DNA of 55,924 bases, from assembly GCA_944382875.1 (NCBI GenBank), contig CALWNQ010000017.1, positions 1-55,924 on the forward strand. Reading direction: 5' to 3'. The translations under genes were made by a program, and so were the position numbers. Below are positions 48,108 through 55,924 of the stretch, in pieces (the stretch's first letter is position 1; every line of letters starts with the position of its first letter). Below the pieces are notes generated by a model. The model was not told where the DNA came from, ran no database searches, and saw nothing but the letters and a program-made list of their open reading frames with translations. This DNA comes from an uncultured Clostridia bacterium (GTDB taxonomy: Bacteria > Bacillota > Clostridia > Oscillospirales > Ruminococcaceae).

Positions 48108-49187
48108 TTATGACAGAAGGGCTGTGAGTTCGGCGCCCGGATAATACCGCAGGAGGATTTGCTCCCAGCTGCTGCCGGCTTCCGCCATGGCGGCGGCACC
48201 CTGCTGGCTCATTCCAACGCCGTGTCCGCGGCCTTTTACCGAAAAGGTAAAGATTTCGTCCGCATAGGAAACGGTGAAATTCGCGGAAGCAAGGTCAAAC
48301 AGGCTCCGGATGGTATCCCCGCTGCAGCTTTGTCCGCCGATTTCCAGTTCGGTTACAGTGCCGCTATCGGTCCGGGAACGGATCTGGAACCAGTCCGACG
48401 GATTTTCCGGCAGTGAAATCCCGTAAAAATTTGCGCTCAGGATGGCGGCGGTTTCCTCCAGTGTAAGCGATACCTCCGAATAGGCGTCGGGGTTTTCCAG
48501 ATCTTCGGGACTGTCGGCCGGGACAAGGCAGGGGAGCGCCGCACCCCAGATGTCGGCAGCCGATTCGGTGCGCCCGGCTGAAATTGCGTGGAAAGCGGCG
48601 GCTACTGGTTTTCCATCGCTGGTGAGGACAATTCCGATGACATCGCCGACAGCTTGGGTGAGCTTTTCCTCATTTTCCGCGAAAGCATCACCCCAGAGTG
48701 CTTCCCGTTCTTCTTTGGAATAATACGCCTGATAGTGGGCCGGATCGGTGGAAAGACTGACCCCTTTCAGCGCCGGATCGGGATTGTCAAGACTGCGGCC
48801 GATCTGATAGAGTGCGTAGCTGTGCGCCGCGACTGCCTGGGCGCGGATGGCATCCTCTGGATAAGTGATGGGGATTTCGGCTGCCGTGACGCCGCAGATG
48901 TAATCAAAGGGGGAAAGCTCCATCACTTTGTCGGTTTTCGCGTTGTAAATGGAGTAGGAAGCGGGCAGTTTCATTTCGGATTGGCGGATTTCGGCGGACG
49001 GTTCCGCAATGGATTCTGTCTGAACAGAAGACTCGTCCGCCAGTTCCGCAACAACAGAAGATTCTGTTTCCTGCAAAGAAGCGGCGGTATTGGGAATTTC
49101 TGCCGGTGAAAATAATAGCGGTAAAGCCGGGAGAAGGGCGATAGCCCCCATAAAAAGGAGCGCGTGAGTAATCATGCGGTGTTTCAT
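48108..49187 (-). CDS. spoIID: SpoIID/LytB-domain protein
   Basis: This 359-residue protein has a short cytoplasmic start, a membrane helix or uncleaved signal (about 6-26, HALLFMGAIALLPALPLLF), a low-complexity linker and a SpoIID domain. SpoIID features are SPFDYICGVTAAEIP, AIRAQAVAAHSYALYQIG, ADIWGAALPCLVPADSPED and the ending KGRGHGVGMSQQGAAAMAEAG. SpoIID is a lytic transglycosylase needed for engulfment. ATG 49187 has AGGAGG 7 bases upstream. Downstream is the deacetylase after 51 bases, so the two may be cotranscribed. The symbol is assigned by domain; a paralogue is possible. Confidence 0.87.
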   Translation of the reverse strand: MKHRMITHALLFMGAIALLPALPLLFSPAEIPNTAASLQETESSVVAELADESSVQTESIAEPSAEIRQSEMKLPASYSIYNAKTDKVMELSPFDYICGVTAAEIPITYPEDAIRAQAVAAHSYALYQIGRSLDNPDPALKGVSLSTDPAHYQAYYSKEEREALWGDAFAENEEKLTQAVGDVIGIVLTSDGKPVAAAFHAISAGRTESAADIWGAALPCLVPADSPEDLENPDAYSEVSLTLEETAAILSANFYGISLPENPSDWFQIRSRTDSGTVTELEIGGQSCSGDTIRSLFDLASANFTVSYADEIFTFSVKGRGHGVGMSQQGAAAMAEAGSSWEQILLRYYPGAELTALLS

Positions 49188-49222
49188 CTTGGTTCCTCCT
49201 GTTTCTTTTGACAATTTCGTCA

Positions 49223-49251
49223 TTGACTTTAATCCTCTGCTGTTATAAAAT
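49223..49251 (+). promoter_or_regulatory. Promoter of the citrate synthase gene
   Basis: TTGACT (49223-49228), 17 bases, TAAAAT (49246-49251), 54 bases before the ATG. Confidence 0.7.
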
Positions 49252-49304
49252 AAAAGTATCTATATGATTTTTCCGACTATATTCAGAACAAGGGTGAGAA
49301 CATT

Positions 49305-50666
49305 ATGGCAAGAGGCTTTGTAAAAACCGAAACTATCAGTACCTTATGCGAAGAATTCAAAAAACATAACTATATCGATCCTTCGCTCAACGAAAAATAT
49401 AACGTGAAGCGCGGCCTGCGCAACAGCGACGGCACAGGTGTTCTTGCCGGTCTGACTCAGATCTGTAATGTTCACGGCTATGTCATCAACGAAGGGGAAA
49501 AGCAGCCGGTGGACGGTGAACTGACCTACCGCGGCTACAATATCAAGGACCTGATTGCAGGGTGCGTTCGGGAAAAACGCTGCGGTTATGAAGAGGTATC
49601 CTATCTGCTCCTGTTTGGAACGCTGCCGACTGCCGAACAGCTTGAATTTTTCCGGATGGTTTTGGCGCAGGCGCGTTCTCTGCCGCAGGATTTTGTCCAG
49701 GATATGATCCTTAAAGCGCCGTCCCGCGATATTATGAACAAGTTGGCAAGAAGCGTGCTGGCCCTGTATTCTTACGATGAATTTGCCGAGGAAAACTCGC
49801 TTGAAGGGGAGCTCCGCAAGGCAATTTATATCATTGCCCGGATGCCCACCATCATGGTCAATGCCTATCAGGCGAAAATTGGCCACTATGACAACAAATC
49901 CACCTATTTCCATCCCGTCCGTCCGAGCGAAAGCTTGGCGCAGAGCATCCTTTCCACCCTGCGGATCGATCGGGAATATACCGAGGAGGAAGCACTGCTG
50001 CTCGATACCTGTCTGATGCTCCATGCTGAGCACGGCGGCGGAAACAACTCCACCTTTGTCTGCCGCACCCTCACTTCTGCCGGAACGGACGCCTATTCTG
50101 CATATTCCGGCGCCATCGGTTCGCTCAAAGGTTTCCGCCACGGCGGCGCAAACATCAGTGTGGTTCGGATGTTTGACGCGATTAAAAAGGGAGTCAAGGA
50201 CTGGAAAGATGATGAGGAGGTCACCCGTTTCTTGGGCGATATCCTTGACCGCAAAGCCGGCGACGGAACTGGCCTTATCTACGGTATGGGGCATGCGGTT
50301 TATACCCTTTCGGATCCGCGCGCTCAGATTCTTCGCGATAGCGCCGAAAAGCTTGCTGCCGAAAAGGGGATGACTGAGGAGCTGGAACTTCTCAAATCGG
50401 TGGAGCGGCTGGCTCCGGATGCGATTGCAAGCCGCAAAGGCGACAAAAAATCCATCTGTGCCAATGTGGACTTGTATTCCGGTTTTGTCTATCGGATGTT
50501 GGGTATTCCGGACGAGCTGTTTACTCCGCTCTTTGCAGTGGCAAGAATGAGTGGCTGGTGTGCACATCGGATTGAAGAATACACCACATGCTCCCGCATT
50601 ATTCGGCCGGCATATAAATCGGTGGTACGGAAACAGGATTATCTCCCGCTGGATTTACGGCGTTAA
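49305..50666 (+). CDS. gltA: Citrate synthase
   Basis: This 453-residue enzyme has citrate synthase motifs: GELTYRGYNIKDLIAG, YLLLFGTLPT, the catalytic histidine regions LMLHAEHGGGNNSTF, GFRHGGANISV and GMGHAVYTLSDPRA, and the Asp region SICANVDLYSGFVYRMLG. It joins acetyl-CoA and oxaloacetate. In fermenting Clostridia it mainly feeds glutamate synthesis. The length, with an N-terminal extension of about 45 residues, matches clostridial forms. Codon use suggests strong expression. It has its own promoter, and the lipoprotein gene follows after 15 bases. Confidence 0.95.
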   Translation: MARGFVKTETISTLCEEFKKHNYIDPSLNEKYNVKRGLRNSDGTGVLAGLTQICNVHGYVINEGEKQPVDGELTYRGYNIKDLIAGCVREKRCGYEEVSYLLLFGTLPTAEQLEFFRMVLAQARSLPQDFVQDMILKAPSRDIMNKLARSVLALYSYDEFAEENSLEGELRKAIYIIARMPTIMVNAYQAKIGHYDNKSTYFHPVRPSESLAQSILSTLRIDREYTEEEALLLDTCLMLHAEHGGGNNSTFVCRTLTSAGTDAYSAYSGAIGSLKGFRHGGANISVVRMFDAIKKGVKDWKDDEEVTRFLGDILDRKAGDGTGLIYGMGHAVYTLSDPRAQILRDSAEKLAAEKGMTEELELLKSVERLAPDAIASRKGDKKSICANVDLYSGFVYRMLGIPDELFTPLFAVARMSGWCAHRIEEYTTCSRIIRPAYKSVVRKQDYLPLDLRR

Positions 50667-50681
50667 CGGTTGGAGGCTGTT

Positions 50682-52004
50682 TTGAAGAAAAAAATTTGCG
50701 GTGTACTGGCAGCAGTCTGCATGCTCCTATCCGGCTGTGCCATTCCGCAGACAGGCGTGGATAGTCTGCTTGCTCCGCCGCTTTTGAATGAGGAGCAAAA
50801 CGAGATCTATTCGGCGCTTGTCCGGGAGACTGGCGATAACATCAAGCTGTTGTATCCTCAGAAAGGCGAAAACCGGTCGGCGTTTTTGGTGATCAATCTG
50901 GATGAAGAGGTTACCTCGGAAGCGGTGGCCTTTTACCAGTCTACCTCCCTCAATGTAACGTCGGCGATCCATATGGCGGTGTTGGATAAAATTGACGGAC
51001 GTTGGCAGTCGGTCAACGACATCTCCCTGGAAGGAACCCAGGTGGAGGATATTTCAGTGATTCGCGCAGAGGGAAATCCGTTGCTTGCGGTGGGGCTTTC
51101 CTATTCGAGCGATAATACAAGCCTGCTCAAAGTATATAGTTTCAATGGCAGCACAATGGATGAGTTGGGCTCGGAAAGTTATCAGACCAAGATTATTTCC
51201 GATCTCGATGGAGATGACCAGGATGATATATTGCTGGTTACCGCTCCTTCACAGGACAATACTTCATTTGCAAAGCTCTTGTCGTTCCAAAGCGGGCGTT
51301 TTTGGGAAAAAAGCCGCGTATTTCTGAATCCGGAGATTGTGCGATATTCCAATATCATCAGCGGTTATCTGGTGAACGGACAAAAGGCGATTTATTTGGA
51401 TGGCTACCGGGGAAGCACTTCCATGACAACCGAGATTCTTGGCTATGAAACAGATGGGGAAAACGGCCATCTGGTGAATTATACCTATAATCCGGAATCT
51501 CCCACATCTTATCCGGTGGATCGCGCATTGGGTGCGGTTTGCTCCGATCTAAACGGAGATTCGGTCATTGAGGTGCCGGGGCTTACCTTGCTGCCCGGTT
51601 ATACCGAAGAAGTAGCAGGCGCGTTTTATCTGACCGATTGGTACCATTTTCTCAATGGCGGTTTTGAAAAGGTCAAATCTTCCTATGTCAATGCTGCTCA
51701 GGGGTATATGCTGGATTTTCCGGAAGAGTGGATTGGTACTGTTAGTGTGCGGAAAACGACGCGCGGCAATGAAACGCTCTTTTATGAATATCAGGAAGGG
51801 GAAAATCCAGTAAAAAGTGAGCTGCTTTATATCCAGATGGCCAAACGCAGCGACTGGGATGCGGGGAATTTTCCCGGATATGAAATGATTGACAGTTCCG
51901 GCGGCGGACAAATCGTTTATCTGGCGAAAATTCCGGCTGGTGCCAATGCGGCGCTGCTTATGAATATGAGCGAAGTAAAGAAAAATTTCAATCGATATTA
52001 TTAA
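50682..52004 (+). CDS. Secreted lipoprotein of unknown function, linked to a two-component system
   Basis: This 440-residue protein starts (M)KKKICGVLAAVCMLLSGCAI with a clear lipobox LLSGC, Cys at about residue 18. The rest is beta-rich, with repeated Asp-containing segments such as SDLDGDDQDDILLVT and SDLNGDSVIEVPGL that look like FG-GAP/VCBS calcium-binding blades. TTG 50682 is chosen because GGAGG lies 5 bases upstream. It is encoded 17 bases before the response regulator, so it may be an outside accessory to the sensor kinase. I do not recognise a named family. Sensor modulation is inference. Confidence 0.78.
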   Translation: MKKKICGVLAAVCMLLSGCAIPQTGVDSLLAPPLLNEEQNEIYSALVRETGDNIKLLYPQKGENRSAFLVINLDEEVTSEAVAFYQSTSLNVTSAIHMAVLDKIDGRWQSVNDISLEGTQVEDISVIRAEGNPLLAVGLSYSSDNTSLLKVYSFNGSTMDELGSESYQTKIISDLDGDDQDDILLVTAPSQDNTSFAKLLSFQSGRFWEKSRVFLNPEIVRYSNIISGYLVNGQKAIYLDGYRGSTSMTTEILGYETDGENGHLVNYTYNPESPTSYPVDRALGAVCSDLNGDSVIEVPGLTLLPGYTEEVAGAFYLTDWYHFLNGGFEKVKSSYVNAAQGYMLDFPEEWIGTVSVRKTTRGNETLFYEYQEGENPVKSELLYIQMAKRSDWDAGNFPGYEMIDSSGGGQIVYLAKIPAGANAALLMNMSEVKKNFNRYY

Positions 52005-52021
52005 GAGAAAGGACAGCAGAA

Positions 52022-52723
52022 ATGAAACGGATTCTGGTATGTGAAGATGAAGATACCATTCGCGAATTTGTAGTCATCAATTTGCAGCGGTCCGGTTATA
52101 CAGTGGTGGATGTTAACTGCGGAGAGGAAGCGCTCCGGGTTTACGACGAGCAGAACGGGGACTTTGACGTGGCACTTTTGGATGTGACCATGCCGGGGAT
52201 GGACGGCTTTACCCTGTGTAAAAAATTGCGGGAACGCTCTGAAACGCTGGGGATTATCTTTTTAACCGCCCGCTCCCAGGAAATCGACCGGGTGGGGGGA
52301 CTGATGATGGGTGCGGACGACTATGTAACCAAGCCGTTCAGCCCGTCGGAGGTAGTTGCCCGGGTGGATGCTGTATACCGTCGCGTCAGTATGGCGGCTG
52401 GCCGTCCGCAGGAAAGTACCGAGATCCGGAGCGGCCCGTTTGTGCTGAATATAAAGAGCCGTTCTCTGACCAAAAACGGGAAACCGATTGACTTAACCCA
52501 GGTGGAATATCAGATTGTCGAACTTCTTTTGAAAAACAAAGGCTCGGCGATGGACCGCAACAAGATTTTGCAGGAAATCTGGGGCGAAAATTATTACAGT
52601 GATGTCAAAATCGTGGATGTAAACATTCGCCGTCTGCGCATCAAGGTGGAGGATGAGCCGTCAACCCCGGTGTATATCCAGACGGTTTGGGGTTACGGCT
52701 ATAAATGGAGCGAACCGGATTGA
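52022..52723 (+). CDS. OmpR/PhoP-family response regulator
   Basis: This 233-residue protein has a receiver domain with acidic residues EDED (8-11), the phosphorylation site Asp54 in ALLDVTMPG and Lys in TKPFSPSE. A winged-helix C-terminal domain follows (LTQVEYQIVELLLKNKG, ending YIQTVWGYGYKW). It pairs with the kinase gene that starts 22 bases later. ATG 52022 follows GAGAAAGGA. The target genes are unknown; regulation of envelope functions is plausible, given the linked lipoprotein. Confidence 0.95.
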   Translation: MKRILVCEDEDTIREFVVINLQRSGYTVVDVNCGEEALRVYDEQNGDFDVALLDVTMPGMDGFTLCKKLRERSETLGIIFLTARSQEIDRVGGLMMGADDYVTKPFSPSEVVARVDAVYRRVSMAAGRPQESTEIRSGPFVLNIKSRSLTKNGKPIDLTQVEYQIVELLLKNKGSAMDRNKILQEIWGENYYSDVKIVDVNIRRLRIKVEDEPSTPVYIQTVWGYGYKWSEPD

Positions 52724-52745
52724 ACCGGAAGGAGGAACCCGGGTT

Positions 52746-54212
52746 TTGGCACTTAAAAGTATTACTTACCGCTGGTTTTTGAACAGCTTTGGGGTGATTT
52801 TTGTCATTCTCGCGGCTGTTGTGGCAATCAGCGGCGTTTCCATTCACAATTACTACTACGCCTCGGTCAAAGAGGTGCTGAATAACCGCGCCAGTACGGT
52901 GGACGGTATGATGATCCGGTATTCGGAGAACACGGTTACCGCCAACTTTTATACCGAGATCCGCAGTTATGTCGAATCGTTCCCTGATAAAAATATGATG
53001 GAGCTGATGACCATCGACCACAGCGGGGAGGTGACGCTGACTTCCAGCGGCTTCTCCTATAATGAGCGGAATCTCCCCGACTACAATATGGCGCTTTCCT
53101 CGGCGTCCGGTGAAGGATATTTTGTCGGCTATATCGAGAGCGGTGAAAAAATCATGGCGGTTACCCGGCTGGTCACTCCGATCAACTCGGAATTTTCCGC
53201 CATGCGGTTTGTTGTGTCGCTCGAAGGGGTGGACCGCGCTATTTTCAGCATGGTGATGACCATCAGTGCGGCGGCGCTTGCTGTTCTGGTTCTGGTTTTG
53301 GTGTCGGGAATGTTTTTCATTAAGAGCATTGTCCGTCCGGTGCGGGAGATCGGTGTGGCGGCACGGCAGATTGCCTCCGGCGATTTTAAGAGCCGGATCG
53401 CCAGTCCTACAGACGACGAGATCGGCGAACTCTGCGAAACCATTAACTTTATGGCGGACGAGCTGGAAAATACCGAAAAGATGAAAAATGAGTTTATCTC
53501 CTCGGTATCCCACGAGCTGCGAACACCATTGACGGCGATCCGCGGCTGGGCGGAAACGCTGCTGGATACCGACAATTACGATGCTGCTACCCTGAAAAAA
53601 GGGATGCGGGTCATTTCTGCCGAGACAGAGCGGCTTTCCGGGATGGTGGAGGAATTGTTGGACTTCTCTCGGATCCAGAACGGCCGGTTCAGTCTGGTCT
53701 TTCAGAAGCTCGATCTGCTGGCTGAGCTGGGCGAAGCGGTTTTGATCTATACCGAAAAAGCCAACCGGGAACACATTCAGATCATTTACAACGAACCGGA
53801 GATGCTCCCGATTATATATGGGGACAAAAACCGGCTGCGCCAGGTGTTTATCAACATCATCGACAACGCAATCAAGTATTCCGATCCCGGCGGGACGGTA
53901 AAAATTGACGCATTTGCACGGGACAACGATATCTATATCAGTGTGGCGGACAGCGGCTGCGGTATCGCGCCGGAGGATCTGCCCAAGATCAAGACAAAAT
54001 TCTACAAAGCGAATCATACCCGCCGCGGTTCGGGGATTGGCCTTGCGGTTGCAAACGAGATTATTCAGATGCACAAGGGAAGCATTGACATCGAAAGTAC
54101 CCTTGGGGTTGGCACAACGGTGCTGATTCGGATCCCGGTGAGCGGGCCGGAAAACGCGCCGGAACAGTCTTCAATTTTGGAAAGGAAACCGGAGAATGAG
54201 CAAAAACTTTAA
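52746..54212 (+). CDS. Sensor histidine kinase (HAMP, HisKA, HATPase)
   Basis: This 488-residue membrane kinase has helices at about 11-34 and 167-193 around an outside sensing domain of about 130 residues. A HAMP segment lies at 194-245, and the HisKA motif SVSHELRTPLTAI has the phospho-acceptor His256. The ATPase domain contains NIIDNAIKYSD, VADSGCGIAPEDLP and GSGIGLAVANEI. The start is TTG 52746, about 10 bases after AGGAGG; the longer frame would start inside the response regulator gene. It overlaps the DUF1385 gene by 17 bases, so cotranscription is likely. Its signal is unknown. Confidence 0.93.
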   Translation: MALKSITYRWFLNSFGVIFVILAAVVAISGVSIHNYYYASVKEVLNNRASTVDGMMIRYSENTVTANFYTEIRSYVESFPDKNMMELMTIDHSGEVTLTSSGFSYNERNLPDYNMALSSASGEGYFVGYIESGEKIMAVTRLVTPINSEFSAMRFVVSLEGVDRAIFSMVMTISAAALAVLVLVLVSGMFFIKSIVRPVREIGVAARQIASGDFKSRIASPTDDEIGELCETINFMADELENTEKMKNEFISSVSHELRTPLTAIRGWAETLLDTDNYDAATLKKGMRVISAETERLSGMVEELLDFSRIQNGRFSLVFQKLDLLAELGEAVLIYTEKANREHIQIIYNEPEMLPIIYGDKNRLRQVFINIIDNAIKYSDPGGTVKIDAFARDNDIYISVADSGCGIAPEDLPKIKTKFYKANHTRRGSGIGLAVANEIIQMHKGSIDIESTLGVGTTVLIRIPVSGPENAPEQSSILERKPENEQKL

Positions 54213-55122
54213 AACATCAATCGGCGGTCAGGCTCTGATGGAGGGCGTGATGATGCGCGGCCCAAAAAAATCCGCCATGGCGGTGCGCAAGCCGGACGGG
54301 AGCCTCTATGAGGAGGTGTGGGATAACAAGCCCTCTACCATCTGGAACCGGATTCCGATCATCCGTGGTGTGGTCAATATGGTGATTTCGCTGGTGTCGG
54401 GTTATCGATGCCTGATGAAGTCGGCGGAAATTTCCACCGAGGGCCTTGGCGAAGAGGAAGAGCCTTCCCGTTTTGAACAGTGGCTGGATCGGGTGTTCGG
54501 CGACAAGCTGACTGGGATTATCCTCGGCATCGGCTCGGTGATCGGGGTGGTGCTGGCAGTGGTGCTGTTCATGCTTCTGCCGGCCTGGGTTGTCGGATTG
54601 GGAGAAGGGTTCCTGCCGCATTGGAGCATGTCGCTGATCGAAGGGCTGATCAAAATTGGGATCTTTCTCGGCTATATGGCGCTGGTGCGCAAAATTCCGG
54701 AAATGCACCGGATGTTCCGGTACCACGGTGCCGAACACAAAACGATTGCCTGCTATGAGGCAGGTGAGGAGCTGACAGTAGAGAATATTCGTAAGTATCG
54801 CCGCTTCCATCCGCGCTGCGGTACCAGTTTCATCTTCATTGTCCTGATTCTGGGAATTCTGATCTTCTCGGTGGTCACCTGGAGTAATGTTTGGATCCGT
54901 ACTCTGTTGAAAATTGTGCTGTTGCCGATCGTCATCGGCTGTGCCTATGAACTTATCAAATTGGCGGGCCGGTACGACAACTGGTTTACCCGCGCGGTTT
55001 CGTTCCCCGGATTGCAAATTCAGCGGCTCACCACTGCCGAACCGGATGACAGCATGATTGAGGCGGCAATCGCTTCGATGAAGCCGGTTCTGCCCGAAAA
55101 GGAAGGGGAAGATGCGTGGTAA
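54196..55122 (+). CDS. DUF1385 family membrane protein
   Basis: This 308-residue protein has the DUF1385 signature: TSIGGQALMEGVMMRGPKKSA at the start, IIRGVVNMVISLVSGYRCLM, and the strongly conserved MFRYHGAEHKTIACYEAG followed by FHPRCGTSFIFIVLI. It has four or five membrane helices, and the His and Cys residues may bind a metal. The role is unknown. It is usually found next to prmC and prfA in Clostridia; prmC follows here, its GTG overlapping the last codons. AAAGGAAACCGGAG lies upstream within the kinase gene. Confidence 0.93.
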   Translation: MSKNFKTSIGGQALMEGVMMRGPKKSAMAVRKPDGSLYEEVWDNKPSTIWNRIPIIRGVVNMVISLVSGYRCLMKSAEISTEGLGEEEEPSRFEQWLDRVFGDKLTGIILGIGSVIGVVLAVVLFMLLPAWVVGLGEGFLPHWSMSLIEGLIKIGIFLGYMALVRKIPEMHRMFRYHGAEHKTIACYEAGEELTVENIRKYRRFHPRCGTSFIFIVLILGILIFSVVTWSNVWIRTLLKIVLLPIVIGCAYELIKLAGRYDNWFTRAVSFPGLQIQRLTTAEPDDSMIEAAIASMKPVLPEKEGEDAW

Positions 55123-55924
55123 TATCGCTCCGTTCTGTATATCTTTACACAAAAAATACATTAAGCAATCAATTTGACACTGCCGGACAAGAAGCCAAAG
55201 AGCTTGTCATGGCAATTACCGGAGCTTCGGCAGCTGATCTTTACCTGGACCGGCAAGTTGAAATTTCCTTGGAGCAGCAGGCAAAGCTTGAAAGTCTGTT
55301 AAAGCGGCGGATGGCACATGAACCTCTGCAATATTTGCTCGGTGAGTGGGATTTTTACGGCCGCACTTTTGTGGTGGGACCGGGGGTTTTGATTCCGCGG
55401 GCTGACACCGAAACACTGGCGGTTGTCTGCCTTTCCTTTTTAAAAGGAAAAACCGCCCCTCGGGTGCTCGATCTTTGCACCGGGAGCGGCTGCCTTTCGG
55501 TTACGGTTGCATCCGAACAGCCGGACGCCGAAGTCTGGGCGGTGGAGAAATCGGCCGAAGCCTGGCGGTATTTCTGCCGGAACAATGAAACCTATGGTGG
55601 CAAAGTTCGTGGGATTTTCGGCGATGTTCTGACCGAACTGCCGGAACTTCCGGACTCCTTTGACCTCATTCTTTCCAATCCGCCCTATCTCACAGCGGAC
55701 GAGATGCGAGACCTCCAGCCGGAGGTGGCAAAAGAACCGGAGATGGCGCTGTTCGGCGGGGAGGATGGTCTTTTCTTCTATCGGGAGATTACGGCGCGGT
55801 ATGCCGGGCGTCTCAAACCGGGCGGGATGCTTGCCTATGAAATCGGGATGGGGCAGCAGCAGAAAGTGTCAGAAATTCTTAACAATTCGGGGCTGAAATC
55901 CATTTGCCAAACCCCGGATCTTCA
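55116..55924 (+). CDS. prmC: Release factor glutamine methyltransferase, C-terminus cut by window edge
   Basis: The frame starts at GTG 55116, 6 bases after GGAAGGGGA and overlapping the DUF1385 stop, and is open to the right edge (about 269 residues, nearly complete). It has an N-terminal helical domain (RMAHEPLQYLLGEWDFYG, VLIPRADTETLA), the SAM-binding motif VLDLCTGSGCLSV and the catalytic NPPY in ILSNPPYLTADE. PrmC methylates the glutamine of the GGQ motif in release factors. Its usual partner prfA is not adjacent but lies 33 kb away at 21717-22793. Confidence 0.93.
   Translation, partial: MVISLRSVYLYTKNTLSNQFDTAGQEAKELVMAITGASAADLYLDRQVEISLEQQAKLESLLKRRMAHEPLQYLLGEWDFYGRTFVVGPGVLIPRADTETLAVVCLSFLKGKTAPRVLDLCTGSGCLSVTVASEQPDAEVWAVEKSAEAWRYFCRNNETYGGKVRGIFGDVLTELPELPDSFDLILSNPPYLTADEMRDLQPEVAKEPEMALFGGEDGLFFYREITARYAGRLKPGGMLAYEIGMGQQQKVSEILNNSGLKSICQTPDL

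Noticed and set aside
1-55924. Insertion sequences, prophage, tRNA genes or attachment sites
   Set aside because: No transposase, integrase or tRNA-like cloverleaf was found on reading; the only RNA gene recognised is RNase P RNA.

Overview
The window looks like chromosomal DNA of an endospore-forming member of the Clostridia, most likely an Oscillospiraceae/Ruminococcaceae-type gut anaerobe. The reasons are moderate GC, strong purine-rich ribosome binding sites, sigma-A promoters of the TTGACA-17-TATAAT type, sporulation genes (sigE, spoIIGA, a SpoIID-domain protein), a collagen-like surface protein and many glycan and sugar-acid genes. This assignment is inference from gene content; no rRNA or tRNA gene is present to test it.

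Layout. 1-4.05 kb (minus): a three-gene operon, cut by the left edge, coding for a TerB-N/TerB-C protein, a BrxD-like P-loop ATPase and an Lhr-like DEVH helicase. I regard it as the best candidate for a poorly described system, probably genome defence or DNA processing. 4.2-8.4 kb: glycerate kinase, a small SdpI-like membrane protein, an unknown membrane-anchored protein and adenine deaminase. 8.5-13 kb: GH38 alpha-mannosidase and PepC-type aminopeptidase, both with codon use typical of high expression. 13.1-15.2 kb (minus): a 720-residue protein with a C-terminal Nudix domain. 15.3-17 kb: RNase P RNA (minus), then a fluoride riboswitch controlling a cation:proton antiporter. 17-21.3 kb: flavodoxin, collagen-like protein, glycosyltransferase, MATE transporter and a small unknown protein.

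21.5-27.8 kb: a housekeeping run (DUF951, prfA, Sua5-type synthase, an unusual dephospho-CoA kinase/lytic transglycosylase fusion, M18 aminopeptidase), a DUF134/NifX-like metal-cofactor pair and a second SdpI-like gene. 27.8-30.2 kb: a cobalamin riboswitch with no obvious B12 gene downstream, rplM-rpsI, and queT behind a preQ1-type pseudoknot leader. 30.3-34.3 kb: secD-secF, a TIM-barrel isomerase-like protein and nrdR. 34-43 kb: a sugar and sugar-acid region with GH27 alpha-galactosidase, two uroporphyrinogen-decarboxylase-like proteins, two AraC regulators, an LCP protein, mannonate dehydratase (uxuA) and an SDR mannonate oxidoreductase.

43-49.2 kb: sigE and spoIIGA, an MBL-fold hydrolase, a CNNM/CorC-type protein, a polysaccharide deacetylase and a SpoIID-domain protein, which together suggest spore and cell-wall remodelling. 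49.3-55.9 kb: citrate synthase, then a lipoprotein, a two-component system, DUF1385 and prmC (cut by the right edge), tightly spaced and probably one transcript.

Start codons were placed by ribosome binding site and family N-termini, and they often differ from the longest open frame. Several are TTG or GTG. Functions rest on motifs read by eye; no database search was run.
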